Shown here: one piece after another, positions 21,070-29,464 of the stretch
Layout: each line of letters starts with the position of its first letter
Position numbering within the stretch: position 1 is the first letter of the stretch
Assembly: GCF_900188445.1 (NCBI RefSeq)
Contig: NZ_FZOR01000037.1
Location: 1 to 64,000 of the forward strand
Direction: 5' to 3'
DNA from: Actinomadura meyerae
GTDB taxonomy: Bacteria; Actinomycetota; Actinomycetes; Streptosporangiales; Streptosporangiaceae
Length of the DNA stretch: 64,000 nt
Position numbers and translations under genes: made by a program
The notes under the pieces: generated by a model
Seen by the model: the letters and a program-made list of their open reading frames with translations, nothing else
Told to the model about the DNA's origin: nothing
Databases searched by the model: none

Positions 21070-21962
21070 CGCAGCACCCCGATCACGGCCGCCGCCGACA
21101 GCGTCACCGCAGCCGAGAGCCGCACCGCCCGCCGGATGTCCCGCACGTCGGGCGCCCGGCCGTCCCCCATCTCGGGACGCCGCTCGACCCGCCCGCCGTA
21201 GGCGTTGACACCGCCGAGCCGCACCCCGAGCGCCCCGGCGAACGCCGCCTCGACCCGTCCGGCGTTGGGGCTCGGATGCCTGGCCCCGTCCCTCCGCAGG
21301 ACCCGCCAGGCATCGGCGCCCCCGCACAGCACGACCAGCCCCCCGGTCACCCTCGCCGGAACCCAGTTGGCGAGGTCGTCGAGCCGGGCCGCCGCCCACC
21401 CGAACCGCTCGTACCTCGGATTCCGGTACCCCACCATCGCATCGAGCGTGTTGATCGCCCGATACATCAGCAGCCCCGGAATGCCCGCGACCGCACCCCA
21501 CACCAGCGGGGCCACCGACGCGTCCGACGTGTTCTCCGCGACCGACTCCACCACGGCCCTGCTCACCCCGCGCTCGTCCATCCCCTGCGGATCCCGCGCG
21601 CACAGATGAGGAAGCCGCTCCCTGGCCGCCGCCAGATCTCCGCGCTCCAGATGGCGGGCCATGATGAGCCCCTCACGCCCCAGCGACGTCCCGCCGAGCA
21701 CCGCCCAGGTCACACCCGCCGTGGCGGCCCCATGCACCCCGAGCCGCCGGCTGACCCGATCGATCACGACCCCGGCGGCCCCGGCACCGCCCACGAGAAC
21801 ACCCGCATAGACGGCCCCGCGCCACCGGGAATCCCCGTACAGGAACCGCTCCCCGGCCGAAGCGAGCCGCCCGAACCCCGCCACCGGGTGCCACCGCCGC
21901 GGATCCCCCAGCAGGACGTCGAGCACCACACCGGCCACGAGCCCCTCAGCAGAGACGCGCAT
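21066..21962 (-). CDS. cobD: Adenosylcobinamide-phosphate synthase CobD/CbiB
   Basis: The 298-residue integral membrane protein converts adenosylcobyric acid to adenosylcobinamide phosphate by adding aminopropanol (phosphate). Signature stretches are DVLLGDPRRWHPVAGFGR at the N terminus, ESVAENTSDASVAPLVWG and YRAINTLDAMVGYRN. ATG 21962 gives this standard start; a longer in-frame reading would extend into the upstream gene. It overlaps the upstream phosphotransferase gene by 17 bp and cobQ by 4 bp, forming a three-gene operon. Confidence 0.93.
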   Translation of the reverse strand: MRVSAEGLVAGVVLDVLLGDPRRWHPVAGFGRLASAGERFLYGDSRWRGAVYAGVLVGGAGAAGVVIDRVSRRLGVHGAATAGVTWAVLGGTSLGREGLIMARHLERGDLAAARERLPHLCARDPQGMDERGVSRAVVESVAENTSDASVAPLVWGAVAGIPGLLMYRAINTLDAMVGYRNPRYERFGWAAARLDDLANWVPARVTGGLVVLCGGADAWRVLRRDGARHPSPNAGRVEAAFAGALGVRLGGVNAYGGRVERRPEMGDGRAPDVRDIRRAVRLSAAVTLSAAAVIGVLR

Positions 21963-22779
21963 CGATCTCGTCCCAGTGCCGCTCCAGCCAGTCCTGCGCC
22001 CGCCTGATCCGCGGCCCGGCACCCCCGCGCCAGATCCGCTCCCACCCTCCACCGCGCTCCGCCCTCGCCCTCATCGCCCGATACGACCGCTCGAACCTCA
22101 CCCGCGCCACCGGCAGCACGTCCCGCCGCAGCTCCCGCCCCAGCCCGTACGCGTCGCAGAAGATCCGGATCCGCCGGCCCACGTCCGCCCGGTACAGCAC
22201 CGCGTCCCGATCGGCCGGATCCTCGATCGGCCCCCAATGCCGCAGGGCCGTCACCACATCGAACAGCCGCGTGGTGGGCCGCGCCAGGTCGAAATCGATC
22301 AGAGCCGTGGGCACGCCCCCCGAGAAGACCACGTTCTCCGGCGTGACATCGCAATGCCCGATGACCTCGGGCTCCCCGAAATTGGACGTCTCCCCGTCCC
22401 ACACGGCCCCCTGCGGAACCCCGTACGACGCCACCGCGTCGTGGTACCGCCGCAGCAGCCGAGCGACCCCCCGCAGCGCGTCCTCCGACACCACATGGGC
22501 CGCGAGCGGCCGGTGCGGCACCTCGCCGGGCACCCAGCTGAGCACCTCCCGCCCCTGCTCATCGATCCCCAGCACCCGCGGCGCCCCGTCGAACCCCACC
22601 GCCTCCAGATGCCGCAACACCCCGTGCACGGCCGCACTGTGCGCCCCCAGCGGCCTCCGCACCGTCTCCCCGACCCGCACCACGCCCTCCGACACGTCCC
22701 CACCGGAGAGCGGAACCTCAAAGTCCACTGCCACAGCACCCAAAGATAGAACTCGGAACACCCCCCGCGCCCCGCTCAC
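21946..22779 (-). CDS. Aminoglycoside phosphotransferase (APH/choline kinase-like) family protein
   Basis: The 277-residue protein has the APH catalytic motif VIGHCDVTPENVVF (HxDxxxxN) followed by ALIDFDLA, the metal-binding DFD. It is shorter at the N terminus than true aminoglycoside kinases. In this setting it is more likely a housekeeping small-molecule kinase than a resistance gene. It is first in the operon with cobD-cobQ, with a 17-bp overlap, so a role in cobalamin side-chain or precursor phosphorylation is possible but unproven. GTG 22734 is an alternative start. Confidence 0.8.
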   Translation of the reverse strand: MSGARGVFRVLSLGAVAVDFEVPLSGGDVSEGVVRVGETVRRPLGAHSAAVHGVLRHLEAVGFDGAPRVLGIDEQGREVLSWVPGEVPHRPLAAHVVSEDALRGVARLLRRYHDAVASYGVPQGAVWDGETSNFGEPEVIGHCDVTPENVVFSGGVPTALIDFDLARPTTRLFDVVTALRHWGPIEDPADRDAVLYRADVGRRIRIFCDAYGLGRELRRDVLPVARVRFERSYRAMRARAERGGGWERIWRGGAGPRIRRAQDWLERHWDEIDARLC

Positions 22780-22858
22780 GCGTGGTAACGGCGTTATAGA
22801 TGTGGAGCTGGAGGACCGGCACCCTTACACTGTGTCCCGGCGTCCCGCCGGGCGCCGG

Positions 22859-22932
22859 GCGCCCGTAGCTCAGCTGGACAGAGCATCGGACTTCTAATCC
22901 GACGGTCGCGGGTTCGAATCCTGCCGGGCGCG
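22859..22932 (+). tRNA. tRNA-Arg (anticodon UCU)
   Basis: The 74-nt cloverleaf has acceptor stem GCGCCCG/CGGGCGC, D-arm GCTCAGCTGGACAGAGC, anticodon stem TCGGA/TCCGA with loop CTTCTAA (anticodon TCT at 22893-22895), and T-arm GCGGG-TTCGAAT-CCTGC. CCA is not encoded. It reads AGA, a rare codon in this genome type. The opposite strand yields the familiar spurious peptide fragment AGFEPATVGLE. Confidence 0.97.
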
Positions 22933-23078
22933 CCCCTACAACCAGGCCATCTAGCCTCTGACCTGCGAGGACACTCCTCCCGTCAGATCGCCCGGATGCA
23001 GCCGAATGCCACCGAACGCAGCCGCGCGGCACTGTTCCCGGAATATACGCGGAATGACTTGGCCCACGTTTCCGCAGG

Positions 23079-23367
23079 TCAGCACGAAAGCGGAGAGAGG
23101 CCCCGGAATACTCCGGAGCCTCTCCACGGCAGTTGCCGATCATGCCACGCATCGTCGTCGACCAGCAGCGTGAGCATGCCCTCGCCGTTCGCACCGAAGA
23201 AGGCGTGTCTGATGGCTGTCTGACCCGGCCGTTCAGGCACCGCGTCCCATGGCGTTTCCAAGAGGTCGAGGAGGCGCTCAAGTAGTAGGCCGTGCCGGAC
23301 TTCGTTCGGGAGCCCGTTCAGCTCGTACAGCGCGCGTTCGTGGGAAACCGTCCCAGCGGTACGTCAC
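23079..23367 (-). pseudogene. Frameshifted remnant of a small gene, second member of a toxin-antitoxin-like pair
   Basis: A GTG at 23367 overlaps the stop of the upstream remnant (GTGA) and opens VTYRWDGFPRTRA. The coding signal then continues in a shifted frame as ALYELNGLPNEVRHGLLLER and on through IRHAFFGANGEGMLTLLVDD to a stop at 23079. The switch near 23345 is consistent with a one-base indel. The pattern (short protein starting with WDG, 'LYELNGLP', then a DDxAW end) looks like a small RelE-like or growth-control protein following an antitoxin, but the family is not certain. Confidence 0.55.
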
Positions 23368-23630
23368 ACCCGGCCTTCCCAGCCCGGAGGGGTGTAGCGG
23401 ACGAAGCTGTCCTCCCTGCCCTGCAAGGCCTCCTGAACCGCCTCTTCGTATCCGGGACGGCCGTAGGCGATGGCCCGCAAGCGTCACTGACGCAGCAGGG
23501 TTTGGACCTGCTTGAAGCGCGCCAGGTCGTGAGCCGCGTCGAGCGCCTCGTCATACTCGGCCCGGAACTGGTCACGATGCGTCGGCGGGAGCGCATCGAA
23601 GATCGCGGCCGGATCCTCGCCGGGATCGCG
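23364..23630 (-). pseudogene. Remnant of a DUF6247-like antitoxin-type gene with an in-frame stop
   Basis: The reading frame gives RDPGEDPAAIFDALPPTHRD, then FRAEYDEALDAAHDLARFKQ and VQTLLRQ, then a TGA (23484-23486). It continues in the same frame as RLRAIAYGRPGYEEAVQEAL to a natural stop at 23364. The stop sits where a Trp would be expected, consistent with a TGG to TGA nonsense change. No start codon is found upstream. The layout resembles DUF6247-type small antitoxin-like proteins (family call tentative). It lies between tRNA-Arg and a TetR gene. Confidence 0.5.
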
Positions 23631-23704
23631 CGCAGTCGCGCGCCGCGGTGAAGGGGTGCGAGGCAGGCCGCGGGTGAGGATCGTCGTGCGGTGGGAGGGG
23701 CGGT

Positions 23705-24307
23705 TCAGGGGCGTAGTGCGGCTATTGCCAGGCGGGCGTATCTTTCCCAGAGTGTCAGGTCGGTGACCTGCAGTTCGAGCAGGGCGTGCGCGACCCCGGC
23801 GACCAGCACTGTGATGTCCATGTCCTGAGCGTCCGCGCGGAAAACGCCCTGGGCGATGCCGAGCGTGAGGATGCGCTCGGCGTAGCGGCCCAATCCCGGG
23901 TCTTCGACGCCTTCGGCGCTGCTGAGGACGTCGGCCATGAGCCGGTTCCTCGCCAAGCGCGCGAAGATGTCGACGAGTGCGTTCTCCATGGCCCGGTAGG
24001 CGTCGGCCTCGGCTTCGGCGGCCGCCGTCTCGAGCCGTGCGGCCAGCCAGTCGGTGTGGACCTGGGCGAGCGCGCGGACCAGGTCGGCCTTCGTCGGGAA
24101 GCTCCGGTAGACCGTGGCCTTGCCGACGCCCGCGCGGGCCGCGACCTGCGGGATCGTCGCGTCGAGCCCGTGCTCGGTGAAGACCTCGACCGCCGCCGCG
24201 AGGACGCGCTCATGGTTGCGGCGTGCGTCCGCCCGGCGCGTCGACCACTCCCCGGACTCGCCGACGGCGTCGCTGACGCTCTCGGTGACCCCGGACATGG
24301 GCTTCAT
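23705..24307 (-). CDS. TetR family repressor of the divergent MMPL exporter
   Basis: The 200-residue protein has an HTH at residues about 25-70 (VLAAAVEVFTEHGLDATIPQ, then VAARAGVGKATVYRSFPTKA). The C-terminal domain resembles the SbtR-like TetR_C group. ATG 24307 is chosen; an ATG 9 nt downstream is nearly equivalent. It is divergent from the MMPL transporter, and the gap contains two copies of a 16-bp palindrome (24404-24458). This is a classic drug-responsive repressor/exporter pair. Confidence 0.88.
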   Translation of the reverse strand: MKPMSGVTESVSDAVGESGEWSTRRADARRNHERVLAAAVEVFTEHGLDATIPQVAARAGVGKATVYRSFPTKADLVRALAQVHTDWLAARLETAAAEAEADAYRAMENALVDIFARLARNRLMADVLSSAEGVEDPGLGRYAERILTLGIAQGVFRADAQDMDITVLVAGVAHALLELQVTDLTLWERYARLAIAALRP

Positions 24308-24403
24308 GGTGCCACAGCTCCTCGCCTCGCCGGCTGCGCGACACCGCCCGCTCCAACGCCCCGGGTTGCGCGGTGTGAGGTCGTGCACACTTCGAGCATC
24401 AAC

Positions 24404-24458
24404 TGGACCTTAGGGTCCATTTGCTCCTACCGTAGCGCTAACCGGACCTCGGGGTCCA
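24404..24458. promoter_or_regulatory. Two TetR-type operators
   Basis: Operator 1 is TGGACC-TTAG-GGTCCA (24404-24419), a perfect 6-4-6 palindrome. Operator 2 is CGGACC-TCGG-GGTCCA (24443-24458), the same with one mismatch. Their centres are 39 bp apart, and the second ends 24 bp before the MMPL start. Two repressor dimers would cover the promoter of the exporter and could also autoregulate the repressor. Confidence 0.75.
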
Positions 24459-24482
24459 GATCGTTCTTCGGAGGCAGTGGTC

Positions 24483-26756
24483 ATGGCGTGGCAGTTGTTC
24501 CGGCTCGGCCGGTGGTCCTTCGCGCACCGGAAGGCGGTGGTCGCCGCCTGGCTGCTGCTGTTGACGGTGCTCGGGGTCGGCGCCGCCACGCTCTCCGGGA
24601 AGACCAACGACAACTTCGAGCTCTCCGGAATCGAGTCCACCCAGGCGTTCGACCTCATCAAGGAACGCAGCCCGCAGGCCGCTCCGGACGGCGCCACCGC
24701 CCGGATCGTGTTCGAGGCCCCCGACGGCGGCACGCTGACCGACGCGGCCAACAAGTCGGTCGTCACCCGCGCGCTCGCCGAACTGAAGACCACCGACGTC
24801 CAGTCGATCTCGGACCCCTTCACCGCCGGCACCATCTCGCAGGACGGCCGCGTCGGGTACGCGACGGTCAGCTACACCAAGACCGCGGTCGAGCTGAAGG
24901 ACGCCGACAAGAACGCCCTCGAGGACGCCGCGGAGGCGGCGGAGGACGCCGGGCTCAACGTCGCCATCGGCGGGGACGCCCTCGCGGGCGTGACCGAGCC
25001 CCCGATCGGGGAGCTCGTCGGCATCGCGGTCGCGATCGTGGTCCTCACCATCACGCTGGGCTCCCTGGTCGCCGCCGGCATGCCGCTCCTGACCGCGCTC
25101 GTCGGCGTCGGCGTCGGAATGCTCGCCATCACCACCCTGACCGGGTTCGTCGAACTCAGCTCCGTGACCCCGGCCCTGGGCACCATGCTCGGTCTGGCCG
25201 TGGGCATCGACTACGCCCTGTTCATCGTGTCCCGCTACCAGCACGAGGTCCGGTCGGGGCGGCCCCTGGACGAGGCCGCCGGCCGTGCCGTCGGCACCGC
25301 CGGCTCCGCGGTCGTGTTCGCCGGCCTCACGGTCGTCATCGCGCTGGGCGGGCTCGCGGTGTGCGGCGTCGGGTTCCTCACGCAGATGGGCCTCGCGGGG
25401 GCCTTCATGGTCGCCATCGCGGTCCTCATCGCGCTGACCCTGGTGCCCGCCATCCTCGGCTTCACCGGCAGGCGGGTCACCGGGGGCCGCCTGAGGTTCC
25501 TCGCCAGGAACGACGCCGAGGACGACCAGGCCCGGACGAACGGACGGCGCTGGGTCGAGGCCGTCAGCAAGAACCGCTGGCCCGCCCTCATCGCCGGCAT
25601 CGCCCTCGCGGCCGTCGCCTCCGTCCCGGTCGCGTCCATGGAGCTCGCACTCCCCGACGACTCCGGCAAGCCGTCCAGCACGGACGCCCGGCAGTCCTAC
25701 GACCTCATCGCCGACAACTTCGGCGCCGGCGCCAACGGTCCGCTGATCGTGGTCGTCGACACCGAGAAGGCCGGCGACCCCGCCGCCGCGGTCGCCGCCG
25801 TGACCGAGGACCTGCGGGCCATGGCCGCCGAGGACGGCTCCGACATCGGCGCCGTCGTCCCGGCCGTCGGCAGCGACGCTCCAGAGGCGCGGCAGGCGTT
25901 CGAGCGGCAACTCGAGGCCGTCCGGTTCGCCGCCATCACCGTCATCCCGAAGTCAGGTCCGTCCGACCAGTCCACCAAGGAGCTGGTCGCGGACATCCGC
26001 GGCGCGGTCGCGGACCTCCCGGCCGAGACCGGCGCCCGGGCCCTGGTCACCGGGCAGACCGCCGTCGGCGTCGACCTGGCGAACAAGCTCCTGGACGTCT
26101 TCCCGCTCTACCTCGCCATCGTCGTCGGGCTCGCGATCTTCCTGCTCATCGCGGTCTTCCGCTCGATCTGGGTGCCGATCAAGGCGGCGCTCGGGTTCCT
26201 GCTCTCGATCGGCGTCTCCCTCGGCGCGACGGTCGCGGTGTTCCAGTGGGGCTGGCTGCAGGGACTCATCGGGCTCGACGCCACCAGCCCGGTGCTGTTC
26301 ATCCTTCCCATCCTGCTCACCGGCATCCTGTTCGGCCTCGCGATGGACTACGAGGTGTTCCTGGTGACCCGGATGCGCGAGGCCTACGTGCACGGCACCC
26401 CGGCGCGGCGGGCGATCGTCGACGGTTTCGCGCACAGCGCGCGGGTCGTGGTCGCGGCCGCGGTCATCATGATCGGCGTCTTCGGCGGGTTCGCGCTCTC
26501 CGGCGACCCGATCCTGAAGTCCATCGGCTTCGCCCTCGCGGTCGGCGTCCTCGCCGACGCCTTCCTGGTTCGGATGCTGATCGTGCCCGCGGTCATGGCG
26601 ATCGCCGGCGAGCGCATCTGGTGGATGCCCCGATGGATGCGGCCCCTCGTCCCGAACCTCGACATCGAGGGCGAGGGCCTCACCCGCCGCCTCGACCAGA
26701 CCGGCGACGAGGCGGCCCCTGCGCCCTCGGTTGTGCGCTCATCTGCAGCGAACTGA
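24483..26756 (+). CDS. MMPL/RND family exporter
   Basis: The 757-residue protein has an N-terminal helix, a large extracytoplasmic loop (residues about 40-185), a block of five to six helices with the MMPL-type LGLAVGIDYALFIVSRYQHE segment, a second loop and a second block with FGLAMDYEVFLVTRMREAYV. The duplicated RND topology and length are standard for actinobacterial MMPL proteins that export lipids or drugs. ATG 24483 has GGAGG 8 nt upstream. Regulation is by the divergent TetR protein via the two palindromes. Confidence 0.93.
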   Translation: MAWQLFRLGRWSFAHRKAVVAAWLLLLTVLGVGAATLSGKTNDNFELSGIESTQAFDLIKERSPQAAPDGATARIVFEAPDGGTLTDAANKSVVTRALAELKTTDVQSISDPFTAGTISQDGRVGYATVSYTKTAVELKDADKNALEDAAEAAEDAGLNVAIGGDALAGVTEPPIGELVGIAVAIVVLTITLGSLVAAGMPLLTALVGVGVGMLAITTLTGFVELSSVTPALGTMLGLAVGIDYALFIVSRYQHEVRSGRPLDEAAGRAVGTAGSAVVFAGLTVVIALGGLAVCGVGFLTQMGLAGAFMVAIAVLIALTLVPAILGFTGRRVTGGRLRFLARNDAEDDQARTNGRRWVEAVSKNRWPALIAGIALAAVASVPVASMELALPDDSGKPSSTDARQSYDLIADNFGAGANGPLIVVVDTEKAGDPAAAVAAVTEDLRAMAAEDGSDIGAVVPAVGSDAPEARQAFERQLEAVRFAAITVIPKSGPSDQSTKELVADIRGAVADLPAETGARALVTGQTAVGVDLANKLLDVFPLYLAIVVGLAIFLLIAVFRSIWVPIKAALGFLLSIGVSLGATVAVFQWGWLQGLIGLDATSPVLFILPILLTGILFGLAMDYEVFLVTRMREAYVHGTPARRAIVDGFAHSARVVVAAAVIMIGVFGGFALSGDPILKSIGFALAVGVLADAFLVRMLIVPAVMAIAGERIWWMPRWMRPLVPNLDIEGEGLTRRLDQTGDEAAPAPSVVRSSAAN

Positions 26757-26833
26757 CCGTGTTCTTTCGTTCGGCTGCGGACGCGGCGCGGCATGCGTTC
26801 GGCGAGGGCCGCCGCCTCCGTCAGGGCCGTCGT

Positions 26834-27051
26834 TCAGCGAAGTACGGCTGCCAGTAGGTCGGTGCCCAGGGCCGCCAGGTCGGGCAGGTTGAGGGAGTAG
26901 CGGACGTAGCGTCCCTGCCGCTGGGACGTGAGCAGGCCCGCGCGGCGCAGGACGGCGAGGTGGCGGGAGACGCCTCCTGGAGCGCACCGCGGGCCTGGGC
27001 GCCCCGCAGGCCCCCGGACGGCAGGCCGCCGATGTCGATGCTCAACGTCAT
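26834..27051 (-). pseudogene. Internally deleted ArsR-type regulator (DUF5937-like) remnant
   Basis: The frame opens at ATG 27051 with MTLSIDIGGLPSG, the typical start of the ~330-residue ArsR regulators carrying DUF5937. After about 25 codons it changes frame into a C-terminal winged-helix end, SRHLAVLRRAGLLTSQRQGR then YVRYSLNLPDLAALGTDLLA, with a stop at 26834. About 250 residues of the middle are missing and the frames do not match, so this is a deletion pseudogene. It remains divergent from the MFS gene, with an intact palindrome between them. Confidence 0.6.
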
Positions 27052-27092
27052 CCCCCCATCATCGCCGGTCGGACGGCTGACGACCTCGCCGA

Positions 27093-27109
27093 TTGACGGT
27101 GTCCGTCAA
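27093..27109. promoter_or_regulatory. Palindromic operator between the arsR remnant and the MFS gene
   Basis: TTGACGG-TGT-CCGTCAA is a perfect 7-3-7 inverted repeat, 42 bp from the remnant regulator start and 43 bp from the transporter start. It is the probable former binding site of the decayed ArsR-type repressor. Confidence 0.6.
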
Positions 27110-27151
27110 CTGATGGGGGCCGGTTCGGCGACCGGACGCACCGTTGACGCC

Positions 27152-28042
27152 ATGGCGTCCACGATCAAGATCCAGCCGCGCGTCCTCGTCCGTGCCTCCG
27201 GAGGCCCCCGCTATGCCGTCGCCCTGGCCGTGGACGCGCTCGGCACCGGCCTGCTGCGGCCCTTTCTGCTGATCTACGGCGTGACGGTGCTGGGACTGTC
27301 CGCGCCGGTCACCGGCACCGCCATGACGGTCGGCGCCGTCGCGGGCCTGGTGTGCATGCCCGCGGTCGGCCGATGGCTGGACCGGGGCGCGCGCAGCACG
27401 GTCGTCGCGGCGTCGATGCTGGTGCGGGTCCTGGGCGTGGCGCTGCTGCTGGCCGCCAACGTGATCTACGTGTTCTGCCTGAACGTCCCCGAGGTCGCGG
27501 TCCCTCTCGTCCTGGTGACGCAGATGGACGCCTCCCCGGTGTGGTCGGGGGCCGTCTTCGCGGCCAACACGGCGCTGGTGATCACCCTGCAGGTTCCGGT
27601 CACCGTCCTGCTGTCCCGCTTCCCCCGCCGGTCCGTGCTGGTGTTCGCCGGGGTGGTGCTCACCGCGTCCTACCTCGGCTTCTTGGCGGCCACCTCTCTG
27701 GGAGACGGCTGGGGTGCCCCGGGCGTGGCCGCGGTGTCCTTGGTCTGCACCCTCGGCGAGATCGTCTATGCGGGCAGCGCGACCGCGCTCGTCACCGCCC
27801 TCGCCCCGGCCCATGTCCTGGGACGCGCCCTCGCCCGCTTCCAGCTCTCCACGGGCTTCGGCCTCGCTGTCTCCCCGGCGGCCATCACCGCCCTCGCGTC
27901 CCACGGCCCGTCCGCACTCTGGGGCGGTCTCGCCACCGCGACACTTCTCTCCGCTGGAGCCGTCGCCGCCGATCAGGGCCGGGGAACCCGACCCGGCGGT
28001 TCCCGCGAACAGGGCCCTCACCCGGATCGGGTGAGGCCCTAG
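27152..28042 (+). CDS. MFS transporter, apparently internally deleted
   Basis: The open frame gives 296 residues, whereas related MFS proteins have about 400 and 12 helices. The N-terminal part contains three to four helices and the MFS loop GRWLDRGARSTVVAASML. It jumps from LLLAANVIYVFCL directly to NVPEVAVPLVLVTQMDASPV, which in the family lies at the start of the second half. Roughly 100 residues (about three helices) therefore seem to be lost in frame. It may be non-functional. The 3' end overlaps a terminator hairpin. Confidence 0.6.
   Translation: MASTIKIQPRVLVRASGGPRYAVALAVDALGTGLLRPFLLIYGVTVLGLSAPVTGTAMTVGAVAGLVCMPAVGRWLDRGARSTVVAASMLVRVLGVALLLAANVIYVFCLNVPEVAVPLVLVTQMDASPVWSGAVFAANTALVITLQVPVTVLLSRFPRRSVLVFAGVVLTASYLGFLAATSLGDGWGAPGVAAVSLVCTLGEIVYAGSATALVTALAPAHVLGRALARFQLSTGFGLAVSPAAITALASHGPSALWGGLATATLLSAGAVAADQGRGTRPGGSREQGPHPDRVRP
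28016..28036. terminator. Hairpin at the 3' end of the MFS gene
   Basis: CCTCACCC (28016-28023) pairs with GGGTGAGG (28029-28036) over a 5-nt loop. Flanking GGG/CCC can extend the stem with a bulge. It lies within the last codons and stop of the MFS frame. Confidence 0.55.
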
Positions 28043-28201
28043 GGCCCTACTGGACCGGCCGGCCCGCGTCTACATTCTCTTTCAGCCAGCACAGCCCGCA
28101 ATTCGCATTCAAGTATCGGGCGAGATTCGGAACACGGCTCCTGCTGGTCGAGGCGCGCCTTTCTCCGCGCGTCGAACATCATCTCTCCGAAGGTGGTCAG
28201 C

Positions 28202-28903
28202 ATGCGCAAGCGTGTCCAGTTCTCAGCGATGGCGCTGGCGATGGCCGGCGTGGCGGGCGGGGTGGTGGTGGCCACCTCGCCCGGTGAGCCGCCCAAGTCG
28301 ACCGCGCTGTCCTCGGGGTCGTCCGCGAAAGCGGGCACCACCTACCAACGCCCCTACATGCAGGTGCAGAAGTACTGGTCCAAGCCGCTCAAGCGCTGCA
28401 TGATCATCACATTGTGGGGCACCGTCAGCTACAAGCTCTCGACCCAGAACGCCCGCTGGAAGACCTACCACGACCGGACGATCAAGCAGCCGACGATGCG
28501 GTTGACCGTGCGGACCAAGTGCGGTTCCGGCGGCAAGAACGTCAAGGTCAACAAGGCCAAGATAAGGCAGCGCTGGTGGGACTCCTCCTGCCGCGCCGAA
28601 CCGTCCATCGGGGGCGGCGTTCCGTGGTCGGTGGCCTTCGCCGTCGCCTTCGACTGCGGTGATGTCAAGACGGCGTCACGATCCACGTCGTACGGGAAGC
28701 ACCACACCTACACCCAGTACAACAGCTCCACGAAGGTCAAGTGGGGCAGTACCAGCGACGCATGGACATGGAACCCCTACGAGAAGGACGGCAAATGGTG
28801 GCCGCTGTGCCTGAGCGCCAGCACCACGGCGACGATCTGGCGCGGAGCCAAGTCCGACACCTGGCCGACCGGCAAGTTCAGGGTGTGCGTGCGCCACAAG
28901 TAG
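28202..28903 (+). CDS. Secreted six-cysteine protein, unknown function
   Basis: The 233-residue product starts at ATG 28202 (GTG 28193 is an alternative). A signal peptide is visible: MRKRVQ, then a hydrophobic core AMALAMAGVAGGVVVATS. The mature part is rich in Lys, Trp, Tyr, Thr and Ser. It has six Cys (KRCMI, RTKCGSG, DSSCRAE, FDCGD, PLCLS, RVCVRHK), which could make three disulfides. It looks like a small basic extracellular beta-rich protein. No family is recognised. It is a monocistronic gene with a strong hairpin after it. Confidence 0.75.
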   Translation: MRKRVQFSAMALAMAGVAGGVVVATSPGEPPKSTALSSGSSAKAGTTYQRPYMQVQKYWSKPLKRCMIITLWGTVSYKLSTQNARWKTYHDRTIKQPTMRLTVRTKCGSGGKNVKVNKAKIRQRWWDSSCRAEPSIGGGVPWSVAFAVAFDCGDVKTASRSTSYGKHHTYTQYNSSTKVKWGSTSDAWTWNPYEKDGKWWPLCLSASTTATIWRGAKSDTWPTGKFRVCVRHK

Positions 28904-28960
28904 CGGGGTCGCCGGTTCCGGGGAGCGCGACGGTTCGGAACCGGCGGCAGCGGTAGACCG

Positions 28961-28989
28961 GCAGCCGGGCAAGCGCACTGCCCGGCTGC
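28961..28989. terminator. Strong hairpin terminator after the secreted-protein gene
   Basis: GCAGCCGGGCA (28961-28971) pairs perfectly with TGCCCGGCTGC (28979-28989) across a 7-nt loop, an 11-bp stem. It lies 57 bp after the stop of the secreted protein gene. No T tract follows. Confidence 0.75.
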
Positions 28990-29464
28990 CCTCTGCTGCC
29001 GTGCCCAATCCGCACCTTTCATCCTTTTAGGCGTCGAAAGTCGGATTACCGGACCGCGCGAGTCGAGATGGTGTCCGCCGAATGGACGGCGGTCTCGATC
29101 ATTCTCGTGGCCGGATGCGGCAACGTCCGGTCCGCATGTGCGGCGTCCGGTGTCGAGGAAGTTCACGCGGCAACCGACCTCCGCGTGCATTAGGGATCTA
29201 GAAACGATCGCCGTCCGCCGGCAAATCCGCAGGGAGAGGACGGTGAGCCAGTGCGATGCGCAGCGGGCCGCCGTTAATGATCGGTAATGCATGGCACATC
29301 GCTCGCCATTTTTCCATTGCTCCTCTTGGAATGCTTCGCTCTCGCTGACGTCTGATAGATGGGGCCGCGATGCCCTTCGCTCCTGTGGTGTGCTGCATCG
29401 AGTCGGGCTCGGGGCGCGGTCTCCTTTACGCGCCCACGAGATGCACACGGGGTGAAGGAGCATC
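28990..29464. other. Intergenic stretch without a convincing gene
   Basis: About 475 bp with lower GC than its surroundings and no frame with the local codon pattern. Two short ATG frames on the plus strand and one on the minus strand exist but have random codon use. It ends in AAGGAG, the ribosome binding site for the gene at 29465. Promoters for that gene must lie here, but no -35/-10 pair is convincing. Confidence 0.5.

Noticed and set aside
22996..23223. Plus-strand 75-residue frame after the tRNA, considered as an integrase remnant
   Set aside because: No recombinase motif (no catalytic Tyr or Arg-His-Arg pattern); it is the antisense of the decayed small-gene remnant.
22718..23281. Minus-strand 187-residue frame containing ARPAGFEPATVGLEVRCS
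   Set aside because: This is the well-known spurious translation opposite tRNA-Arg; the codon pattern is random elsewhere and tRNA structure explains the sequence.
22859..23704. Intact genomic island inserted at tRNA-Arg
   Set aside because: No integrase and no second copy of the tRNA 3' end were found within the window; only a decayed gene pair supports past insertion.
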